Origin: Cephalopachus bancanus
Taxonomy: Eukaryota; Chordata; Mammalia; Primates; Tarsiidae
Direction of reading: 5' to 3'
NCBI GenBank assembly: GCA_027257055.1
Contig: JAPVLO010000977.1
Span: 62,001-126,000, forward strand
DNA: 64,000 bases
The translations under genes were made by a program, and so were the position numbers. Shown in pieces: positions 49,607-59,100 of the stretch (the stretch's first letter is position 1; each line of letters starts with the position of its first letter). The notes under the pieces were generated by a model. It ran no database searches. It was not told where the DNA came from and saw only the letters and a list, made by a program, of their open reading frames with translations.

Positions 49607-49886
49607 CTGGAATGTAGACTACCAAGGCCTTCTCCTCAGTGAGGACAGGGTTGTGGATGATGCAGGACACAGTCTCAGCAGAGACATCCCTGAGCACAAG
49701 GGTGTCTTCCACGTATAATAGGCCATCTTCATCTGGGATGTGATTCTCAGACACTATCGGCAACTTCTCTCTGCGGTTCTTTCCAATACACCTGGGGCTC
49801 TGGGAACCAGTCTTCTGTAGTACACACAAACTGGAATCCACTTTCCCCAGGTCCCTCCTTGTGGATGTTAGGGGCAGACCCCATAC
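49607..49886 (-). pseudogene. BTNL2: BTNL2 exon 3: first IgC domain, frameshifted
   Basis: Acceptor 'ctccacag' then GSAPNIHKEGPGESGFQFVC and DWFPEPQVYW. A two-base loss near 49772-49784 moves the reading frame, which resumes in another frame as REKLPIVSENHIPDEDGLLY and SAETVSCIIHNPVLTEEK. Both Ig cysteines (FVC and VSC) are present but in different frames. Donor GTTAGT is intact. 280 bases, two short of a frame-preserving length. Confidence 0.92.
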
Positions 49887-51566
49887 CTGTGGAGGGAAAC
49901 CATAGCTCTGAGGCCTGGAGCCCACAGAGATACAAATCATAGGGACCAACCGCTGTCACCCAGTGACTGTGTTCAAGGAGAGAGGGCAGAAGTTCGGGGA
50001 TCTGAAGAGCAGAAAAAGGCCTAAGTATTCCCATTCAAAATGGAGTTCAAGTGCACTTCGTTTGCTCTCCAGTCTAAATCTTTAAATTTTACCATACTGC
50101 AAGTATTTTTGTTCAGATCCAGACAAGGGAATAAGAGAAGAAGATGTAATTCATTCATGAATTTCTCTATGCCATGAACTCTGCCTTTTTCATTTTACAA
50201 TTATAAGGCACTTTGTTTGACATTTTGGATGACATCTGGATTTTAATTTAGACAGAATATTTACTGTAAAGACAGAAATCACTTCCTTGGGGCCTATTCT
50301 TCCCATGCTGGTGATCTTGAGATGCAGTGTAATGAACTACAGCACTTAAAATGGGAAGTTCCGGGAGAAGTTCCTTATAGCTAAATATTCTGTTCAGAGG
50401 GAAAAGGCTTTTGAGAAAACCTAGCTTAGAACAATTTGTGTTATCATGAAATTCTTTCTCTATTCAACACAAACTCCTAACCCCAAAGGGGACTGTATTT
50501 TCCATAGATGGAAATTCTGTCTTTATCACAGAATAAAGGGGGAAAAGAGACTCATTCCCTTCACATGCAGCCTTAGAATTATTGTGGCTTGTTTGCAAAT
50601 GTTTCTGATAGTGAAATGCATCAATTATCTGCTCTCCCTGCTCCCCACATCTAAGAAATACATGAATTCTTTCATCCATTTTGTCACCTTCACTATAATA
50701 ACAGTAATATTAGCAGTCATGGGTGTTACAGAAAAAGATATTAAGAAACAGCCTTCTAAGGGAGCAGAGAAGGAAGCAGCAACAGCAAGAGATGTTTCCT
50801 GGGTAAGGGAAGTATTTCCTGGGTAAGGGAAACAGATTTGCCTGATTTTCTTTTTAGCACATGGAGGAGTTATTCTTGTCAGGGAATCATATGACTGTTT
50901 ACTTTTCATATGTTTTCCCATAAGATGGACCCACTCTCCAGTTGCCCCCTTTCTCTCCACTCCTCCCCGTTTAGCTAATACAACACATTCTACAGAACCT
51001 TGACATTCACAGTGGGTATGTCCAAAAGCATCTCTGAGTCCTCAATTTGTTGAACACTAGTATATTATAATCTTCATAAAGCACAATATTCTTAACCCCT
51101 TTAGTCTCATCACTAGCTTTCTAACTGGAGGAATTTCACAAAGACACTAAGTTTTCACCTCTCAATTTCTAAATAGATAAGGTTGGGCAAAGAACAACCA
51201 ATTCCCTGAGATACCAATGCTGAGTAGTCAGCTGGTCTCACTCATGCCACAGTTGGCTTGCTCTGCATACCAGCATTAGGTGGCACAAATTCATGCCTCA
51301 GAAAAATCACTAATGAATGCATGTCATGAATTTCAAACAAACCTTAAAAATACTCAAAATTGTGCAAGTTAAATTTGGGGAAATATTTCAACAGTGAGCT
51401 TGTTTTGAATACTCCAGAACATTTGCTTTCAAATAAATAAGGTTAGAGGACACAGCATTTGGAATTTCCTCGATGATTCAAAGGAAATTATTTAACTGAC
51501 ACTAAGCTTACCACAGGTAAACCAACTTCTGCCTCTGAGGACTGATGTCTTTTCCCAGATATTTAC
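49887..51566. other. BTNL2 intron 2
   Basis: About 1.7 kb. A 126-codon plus-strand frame at 50446-50826 has no domain and ends in a local direct repeat (tttcctgggtaaggga twice, about 50793-50829). Otherwise AT-rich and unassigned. Confidence 0.5.
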
Positions 51567-51914
51567 CGCTACTTTGAGCAGCAAGCTTGTTTCTTTATTT
51601 GTTCCCATCCTGGAAATGGCACCAGTATTGTCCATTGTCAAAAGGCTGGATGTTGTGTATCTTCAGAGTCACACTTCCCTCTGCAATGCCATCCTCTATC
51701 CACTCTACTCGGTCTCTTTATTTCTCCATCTGCACCTCGGTCATTTCTGCTCCATCCCTGTATGCAAACACTGGTGTGCTGGACTCCAAGCGGTACCACC
51801 TCACCTCCATGTGCATGGCAGCAGTCCTCTTGGGGAGCAACTGGCAGATTAGGAGGGCATCTTCCCCAACCCTGGCCAGGATAGGATGAGCAGGACCAAT
51901 CACTCTAAAGTTAT
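51567..51914 (-). pseudogene. BTNL2: BTNL2 exon 2: first IgV domain, broken
   Basis: Acceptor 'cattttttag' leads into [20 protein letters not shown]. The first Ig cysteine is in LICQLL and the second in QYWCHF, so the fold's disulfide pair is kept. A TAA at 51718-51720 replaces the expected tyrosine codon after QMEK. Near 51593-51602 two bases are missing relative to the family, shifting the frame just before the exon end. Donor GTAAAT is present. Length 348 bases is normal but for the small deletion. Confidence 0.92.
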
Positions 51915-52109
51915 CTAAAAAATGAGTGGAAAGCATGAGGCAATGCCAACCAGAGAACCAATGTCCATGCTTTGGAATTTTCAGCCTACCAAAATGGAGG
52001 CACCTAAAAAAAGAAGGGCTTTATTTTCTGTGTTTTAGAGAAATCTAACATGATGATTTGCATGTTGTTTGTTACTGAGGCAATTTTGTATACTGAAAAG
52101 AAAAATCAA

Positions 52110-52260
52110 AATGCGAGTCAAAAATTTGAATATGATTGGTGAGTCTGTCATTTAACCGCTATGTGATTTGGGGACAAATCAATTATTCTCCACAAGACTT
52201 TAAAGGTTGAAGTCTTAATTGCTTCATCTTTGATGTACTAAAACAACCACCATCTCTGGG
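52110..52260 (+). mobile_element. Weak MIR-like fragment in intron 1
   Basis: 'gagtctgtcatttaaccgctatgtgatttgggg' and 'aattgcttcatct' resemble the MIR core. Short and diverged. Confidence 0.4.
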
Positions 52261-53239
52261 ATTCTTTTATTCTCAAATAAGTTAAGATGTAAATTTATTT
52301 TCATTGAAAATCTTATTTCATTATTGATGAAGATTTTAATCATTTTCATGAAATTTTGGTAATAAATGTATTTATTACATGTTTCAGGCTTATCTAGATT
52401 CCTCTTGTGTTACATAAGGAGCTGAACTCTTTGTTGCTTCTTAATTTTTCCTGGAGAAAGCAAGAGTTTGATTACTGGGGGAATGTACCAGGCAGTTCTC
52501 ACAAGGATATTTTGTGATGAATTAAGGACAGTGATTTGTCTGGAGAGTTTGTCTTCCAATCAGATTATAAGTCGTGTACAACCGCCACCTAGTTATCTGC
52601 AAATTGGAGAGATACTTAACAATTGTGTATGTTAATATGTTTAATAATTGCACATGTCACGTATTGTAGATATTCTTCTTCCTAAATGCTGCAAGATTGT
52701 TTGGTCTTTCTCTATGAAGATTCCATTCTCCCTTAAAGGAACTGCACCCTGCTTAGTTACTGCTTGATATCAGACAGATGCTGCTCAAAGGTTGATACAG
52801 AATTTAAGTACTTGTTGCGCTCATATTCTTCCTTAACAGAATCTAAATATGATGCTGGAATTGAAGTCATCTCTGATTGACTGTTAAGGTGTAAGGAATG
52901 GCAGTATGAGCAAGAGACGGCATCCTCACCACACTGCACGACTTCTAAGGCACTGAGTCTGGAGCTTTTGTCTTCTGATGTGCTCCAAAGTTTTTACCTA
53001 CTTTCCCACACTACATTTTCTTTGGGTCTCTCTTATCTTACTTTAATGTTAAATTTTCATAATTCTCAAGATGCAACATTTTGACTGACACAATTCAGCT
53101 AGTGAGATTTCCAAGTCAATTTCTTAAAAGTCTCCTTTCAGTTTCTTATTTCCAAGTATTTTTATGCTACTTAATTTATGGTAAGGTGCAGCTGCTTTTC
53201 TTGTCTCCAATGTGCTGTCTGTGTGAAAGTAGGAGAATG

Positions 53240-53430
53240 GATTAATAACTTCATATGTTCCAGGCATTGATTCAAAGGTTTTTCCTTTCAAATTTAATCC
53301 TATTGCCTGTGCTAGACTCTGAGATGTAGGTACTGCTGCTATTCTTATCATAAAAGTGAAGAAACTAAGACATAAAGCACTGAAGATACTTTCCAAAGGT
53401 GACTCAGCTGGGGGCAGACTAGCCTTTATT
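53240..53430 (-). mobile_element. MIR SINE in BTNL2 intron 1, antisense
   Basis: 'gttccaggcattgattcaaagg', 'aatttaatcctattgcc', 'gtaggtactgctgctattc' and 'gtgaagaaactaagac' are the reversed MIR core and flanks. Confidence 0.7.
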
Positions 53431-53563
53431 GGAACATAGGGCCTTGGGCCCCCAGATCTACATTGTTACCTGTTGTTCTAGTCATCTTGAGTACAGAACT
53501 CTGCATCTACACAGGTTCACTGGGACACTGACACATACAGTAAAGAGGAAAAGGGAATCCTGC

Positions 53564-53639
53564 CTTTCTGTTTCATGGTCAGCAAGATGAAGAAGGAAAT
53601 GACTGCACCAGACAGACTGTATCCTGGAAAATTCACCAT
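53564..53639 (-). pseudogene. BTNL2: BTNL2 exon 1: start codon and signal peptide
   Basis: ATG at 53637-53639 in good context (A at -3, G at +4). It encodes MVNFPGYSLSGAVISFFILL then TMKQK, a hydrophobic signal sequence one residue shorter than the human form I recall. The expected donor after the phase-1 base reads GC (53562-53563) instead of GT, in the setting AAAG|GCAGGA. GC donors can work, but this one has weak surrounding bases. An ATG 27 codons upstream is in frame (53718-53720); I prefer the inner one because it matches the known protein start. Confidence 0.85.
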
Positions 53640-54297
53640 CCTCCCTGAAGCAAACACAAGGGAATATATGACCATGCTAAGTGAGACTATGACACACGCA
53701 ACACACTCCATGGTTTCCACTGGTTTGCAGTCTTAATGAGAAGTCCACATCAATAAACAAGCAATGAAGTGGTTTTGGCTTCATTTCTCTGCACTTATTG
53801 ATAATACCAGACTGCTTATATTGTACTTTAAGCTATGTTTTAAGCCTAAGGGGAGCTTCCTGATTGAAATTAAAAGCACTCCTGAGCTAAAGAACAAGAA
53901 TTTTTTAAAATACATTCCTTAAGTCCTTCCATTGTGAGCATGCAGAAATTAGAGTAGAATTCAAATATTTTGTCTTCTCTTCTGCCTACTACCCTATACC
54001 CACATAGTTCTTCTATGAAAGGCAATTTTCCGTATGTGGAGGAAAGAGCGGGAAGGTTCTACGTGCCCACACTGCAGATAGGAAGCCAACATTCAAACAG
54101 CCTAGGAGCACAGGAATGCCTTCAAAAATGAAGGACAGAGTGGGGGAAATGGGGCTACAGAAGAAGATGGCCAGGGAAATTGTCTTAAATAATATCATCT
54201 CGAAAACATGTAGGAGTGGAAGAAACTGGCAAACTCAACAAGCTCACTGTACCAGACTAATGAAAATATTTCTACACAGTTAAAAAATTTAGAACTG
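53640..54297. other. Region upstream of BTNL2 start
   Basis: Would hold the 5' UTR and promoter of BTNL2 on the minus strand. No TATA box or CpG island stands out. Nothing else recognised. Confidence 0.45.
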
Positions 54298-54566
54298 CCG
54301 GGCTCGGTGGCTCAGCCTGTAATCCCGCGCCTTTGGGAGGCTGAGGTGAGTGGATTGCCTGAGCCCGCGGGTTCGAGACCCGCCCATAATAAATAAAAAA
54401 ATCAGCTGGGCGTGGTAGTGCATGCCTGTAATTCCGGCTACTTGGAAGGCTGAGGTGGAAGGATCACCGGAGCCCAGCAGGTCGAGGTTGCGGTGGCCGG
54501 GAACGGCCACTGCACTCCAGTCTGGGTGACAGAGTAAGACTCCAACTCAAAAAAAAAAAAAAAAAA
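54298..54566 (+). mobile_element. Alu SINE with internal deletion, sense
   Basis: Starts 'gccgggctcggtggctcagcc' and ends 'gactccaactc' with an 18-base A tail. About 25 bases at the junction of the arms are missing ('gagacccgcccataataaat'). Flanks 'aaaaaatttagaa' on both sides are the target duplication. Confidence 0.94.
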
Positions 54567-55666
54567 TTTAGAATCTTTTAGCAGGTAAAAGATATAATTC
54601 TAGTTTTTGTGTTGAAATATGAAAAATTCAGAGTGAAAGAAGTCTAAGACTTATTATATGTGATGTGTCGAGTGTTTTTTATTAAAGAAAACTTCCTTCA
54701 GAAATGAGAAGAACCAGCCCAGAAGTAAAGCTGTGTCAATTACTCCTTCCCCTTTTCCAGAAACTAATGTAGTATGATTTTATAGATAGAGAGAAAAAAT
54801 CAACAACCTGAAATAGAAGCTAAAAATCAAATGATTCAGGAAATTATTATTATGGAAATATTACTCGATTCGCTTTATGACAGAAATGTACTTTCACTTA
54901 AGATAGCTCTAAGAAAACTGAGGATCCCAGTTATACAAAACACCTAGCTCTAAAAGGGCACTACAGTATATATGTGAAAATGAGACTGAACTTACAAGAC
55001 AGCATAGATCCCTTACCCCCGATATTTATCAGTCACCTTAAACTGAAGGATATTGCTAGAACCTCCTTGACTCCTCTTGTGAAAAGCAGAAACATCTTTT
55101 TTTCTACCAAGTAAGAGCAAAAAATGTCCGTGCCAAGCTTGTGAACGAAAAAGAATCCACACTTCCTACAAACCAATTTATAGGCTTGTATTATTTTAGG
55201 TATTTTATGTCACAGTAGGTAGAAGAAGGAGCCTACAATTGAACTCTAAAAAATATTACCCAAATCAGTGAGCTTTTGAAGAATTTGAAAATACATCCTA
55301 ACATTCTCTGGTGTTCAGTGACAGATTTGTGAGAGAATATATAAGGGAGAAGTAGTGCCTTGGATCAGGATGCTCAATGCAGAAAGAGGTAGTTTTGCCC
55401 TTAGAGGACATTTGGCCATGTATGGGGACATTTTTGGCTGTCTCCTCTGGGAGTAGGGGACACAAAATGGGTAGAAACTAAGCATGTTGCTAGACATCCC
55501 ATAATGCACAGAACAGGCCCCACAACAAAGAATCATCCAGCCCAGAATGTCAGTAGTGTCAAGAAAAAACCCTGCATAGAGTTTGATGTTGGTGTTCTGA
55601 AAATCTTTGACACAATTTTTTTTTTTTTTTGTAAATAGATAACTGGAGTTAAATTTCAAACTTGAT
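54567..55666. other. Unassigned spacer
   Basis: About 1.1 kb with no recognised repeat. A 184-codon minus-strand frame (55315-55869) runs through the next Alu in reverse and has no independent support. Confidence 0.5.
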
Positions 55667-55918
55667 GCCAGACTTGGTGGTTCAGCCTGTAATCCCAGCA
55701 CTTTGGGAAGCTGAAGCAAGTGGTTTGAGACCAGCCTGGGTAATTTGGCGAGACCTCGTCTCAATAATAAATTAAAAAGTAAGTGGGCGTGGTAGCATAT
55801 GCCTGTTTTCTGGCTGAGGTGGAAGGTTGCTAGAGTCCAACGGCTCGATGCTGGGGTGGCAGTGAGCATGCCATGTACTCCAGCCTGGTGACTGAGTGAG
55901 ACTCCAACTCAAAAAAAA
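55667..55918 (+). mobile_element. Old, internally deleted Alu SINE, sense
   Basis: 'gccagacttggtggttcagcc' to 'gactccaactcaaaa', with losses in both arms. More diverged than the copies at 48990 and 54298. Flanks 'ttcaaacttgatg' and 'gtcaaacttcaaatg' are a plausible duplication. Confidence 0.88.
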
Positions 55919-55942
55919 AGAAAAGTCAAACTTCAAATGAAA

Positions 55943-56140
55943 ACTTTTTTTAATTTTTTATTTTAAAGATGTGGGCTACAATTCAGGATTAAGTATACAA
56001 ATATTCATTATGCAGGTACCCTTGTTGATGAGATGTATCCTCTCCTCCCCAGACAGATTCAAACTACTGCCAATCTCACCTCCCTGCACTTCCACCTGCC
56101 CCCCCAACACAGTTTCCTGCTACTGCCAATTCTTTTCTCT
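55943..56140 (-). mobile_element. Extra L1 3' tail next to a long L1, antisense
   Basis: T-rich start, then 'gatgtgggctacaattcagg', 'gcaggtacccttgttgatgagatg' and 'ctactgccaatctcacc'. The same series begins again at 56155 in the long L1. So a 5'-truncated L1 tail of about 200 bases lies against the poly-A of the next element, in the same orientation. Confidence 0.85.
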
Positions 56141-59100
56141 CTTTTTAAATTAATTTATTTATTATAAAGATGTGGGGTATAATTCAGTGTTAGGCATAGA
56201 AACATTGATCATGCAGGTACCCTTGTTGATGAGATATGCCCCTCCCTCCCCTAGCAGTTTCCCTCAACTGCCAGTCCCACCACCATCACGACCACCACCA
56301 CCCCCGCCCCCCGCCTCCGACAGTTTTCCACTACTGCCAATCGCTTTCTTATAGCATTATAATTGTTCAAGGTCACCTTATGAGTGAGAACATATGGAAC
56401 TCAGTTCTTTGTTTCTGTCATAAATCAATGAGTATGATAGACTCCAAATTCATCCAATTTGCTGCAAAGTCCATATATTTGTCCTTCTTTATGGCTGCAT
56501 AATATTTCATTGTGCATAGGTACCACTTTTTTTATCCAGTTCAGCTTCAATGGGCAACACAGTGGGTTCCATGTTTTTGCTATTGTGAACAGAGCTGCAA
56601 CAAACATACATGTGCAGGTATCTTTTTCGTAGAATAATTTTAGTTCCTCCAGGTATATTCCCAATAGGGGAATTGCTGGGTCATATGGAAGGTCAATTTC
56701 TAGTTCTTTCAGAAATCTCCAGACTGTTTTCCAGAGAGGTTGTACAAGTTTGCATTCCCACCAGCTGTGTAGAAGCATTTCTTTTTCTCCACATCCTCAC
56801 CTGCAACTATTGTTGTTTATTTTATTACTGATGGCCATTCTTACAGGGGTTAGGTGGTATCTCAATGTGGTTTTGATTTGCATTTCTCTGATGATGAGTG
56901 AGGTTGAGCACTTTTTCATGTTTGTTCATTGTTTGTTTATTGACAGTTTGTTGACTGTCCGTATATCTTTTTTTGAGAAGTGTCTATTAATGCCTTTTGC
57001 CCACTTTTTAAAGGGGCTGTTTGTCTTTTCCCTTAGGTGAGTTTGAGTTTCTTTTAGATCCTGGATGTTAGGCCTTTGTCAGATGTACAGTTGACAAATA
57101 TTTTTTCCCATTCTGTGGGCTGTCTCCTTGCTCTCTTGATGGTTTCTTTTGCTTTGCAGAAGCTCGACAGTTTAATGAAGTCCCACTTGTTTATCTTTGT
57201 TCGTATGGAATGGGCACTTAGGGCTCTGATCAGGAATTGGTTGTCAGTTCCAATTTCCATAAGGGTGTCTCCTGCATTTTCTAAGATTCTTATAGTTTGA
57301 GGTTTTATGTTTAGATCTTTGATACATTTAGCATTAACTTTTGTGTATGGTGATAGGTAGGGGTCCTGTTTCAGTCTTCTGCATGTGGTCAGATGTTTTT
57401 CCCAGCATCATTTACTGAATAGGTTTTCTTCTCCCCAGTAGTTGTTGTTGGAGGCATTATCAAAGATGAGTTGGTTGAGGAATTGAGGTTTTGCTCATGG
57501 AATCTCTATCCTGTTCCATTGGTCTATGTGCCTGTTTTTATACTAATACCAAGCTGTTTTGATTACCGTAGCTTTATAGTAGAGTTTGAAGTCTGGAAGT
57601 GTGATACCTCCTGTTTTGTTTCTCTTGCTGAGAATTGTTTTGGCAATTCGTGGTCGTTTTATGTTTCCATATGAATTTTTGTATTGTTATTTCCAGGTCT
57701 GAGAAGAATGATGTTGGTAACTTAATGGGTATTGCGTTGAATCGTAGATTGCCTTTGGTAGGATGGACATCTTAACAATGTTGATTCTTCCTATCCATGA
57801 GCATAGAATATTTTTCCATTTGTTTGTGTCTTCTTGAATTTCTCTGAGCAGTGTTTTGTAATTCTCTTTGTAAAGGACTTTCACTTCTCTGGTTAGGAAG
57901 ATGCCGAGTTATTTCTTTTTTTTTTTTTTTTTTGTGACTATTGTGAATGGGGATTGTGCTTTTTATTTGGGTTTCTGCCTGCTTGTTGTTGTTATATAGG
58001 AATGCAACTGACTTTTGCACATTTATTTTGTACGCTGAGATTTTGCCAAAGTCCTTTATAGTGTCAGCAGGTTTTTAAAGAGAGATAACTTGACTTCCTC
58101 TTTTCCTATTTGGATACCCCTGATTTCCTTCTCTTGTCTAATTGCCTGGGGTAGGACTTCCAACACAATTTTGAACAAGAGGAGTGAGAGTGGGCAGCCT
58201 TGTCTAGTTCCAGTCTTCAGGGAAAATATTTCTAATTTCTGTCCATTTAGCAATATGTTAGCTGTGAGTTTGTCATAGATGGCACTTACTATTTTGAGGT
58301 ATGTTCCTTCTATGCTTAGGTGTTTGAGGGTTTCTATCAAGAAGGGATGCTGAATTTTATCAAAAGCTTTTCCTGCATCTAATGAGATAATCACGTGTTT
58401 CTTGTTTTTACATCTGTTGATGTATTTAATGACATTTATGGTCTTGTGAATGTTGAATCAGCCCTGCATCCTGGGGAAGAAGCCTACTTGGTCATGGTGG
58501 ATGATTTTTGAGATGTGCTTTTGGATTCAATTTTCTAGAATTTTGTTGAGGATTTTTGCATCTATGTTCATAAGTGATACTGGCCTGTAGTTCTCTTTCT
58601 TTGTTGCATCTTTACCTGGTTTGGGTATCATTGTAATGTTAGCTTCATAAAATGATTTGGGGATAATTCCATCTTTCTCAATTATCTATAATACTTTCAA
58701 TAGGATTGATATCAGCTCTTCCTTTTATGTTTTGTAGAATTCTGCTGGAAAGCCATCTGGTCCAGGGTTTTTTGGGTTTTTTTTTTTGTAGGAAGTTTTC
58801 GTATGACAGAGTCAATTTCCTGGGTTGTTATTGGTCTATTTAGTGTCTTGATGTCTTCTTGTTTCAACTTGTGTAGGTTGTGTATTGTCAGAAAGTCTTC
58901 CATTTCATCTAGGTTATCAAGTTTACTTCCATATAAGTGTACACAGTAATCTCTGATAATCTTTTGTATTTCTTCGGGGTCAGTTGTTATTTGATCTTTT
59001 GTATTTTTTCATTGTGTTTATATGGGCTTTCTCTCTCTTTTTCTTGGTCAATCTGGCTAGGGGCCCATCGATCTTGTTAATTCTTTCAAAGAGCCAGCTT

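Larger units (their letters stand above)
41467..53639 (-). pseudogene. BTNL2: BTNL2, butyrophilin-like 2, apparently inactivated
   Basis: BTNL2 encodes a B7-family relative, two IgV-IgC pairs on a type I membrane stalk, that dampens T-cell activation. In primates it lies beside HLA-DRA in the MHC. Seven coding pieces are found in order on the minus strand: 53564-53639, 51567-51914, 49607-49886, 48209-48229, 43748-44095, 42220-42502 and 41467-41562. All internal splice phases agree (phase 1). Nonsense codons at 51718-51720, within 48209-48229, and at 42447-42449, and frameshifts near 51593-51602, 49772-49784 and 42415, prevent a full protein. Introns and splice sites are kept, so this is a decayed gene in place, not a retrocopy. 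Sequencing error could explain one or two changes but hardly all. Truncating BTNL2 variants are also known in humans. Confidence 0.92.

Noticed and set aside
50446..50826. 126-codon plus-strand open frame in BTNL2 intron 2
   Set aside because: Antisense to the host gene, no known relative, ends in a local repeat. Likely chance.
55315..55869. 184-codon minus-strand open frame
   Set aside because: Most of it is the reverse reading of the Alu at 55667-55918 and a following T run.
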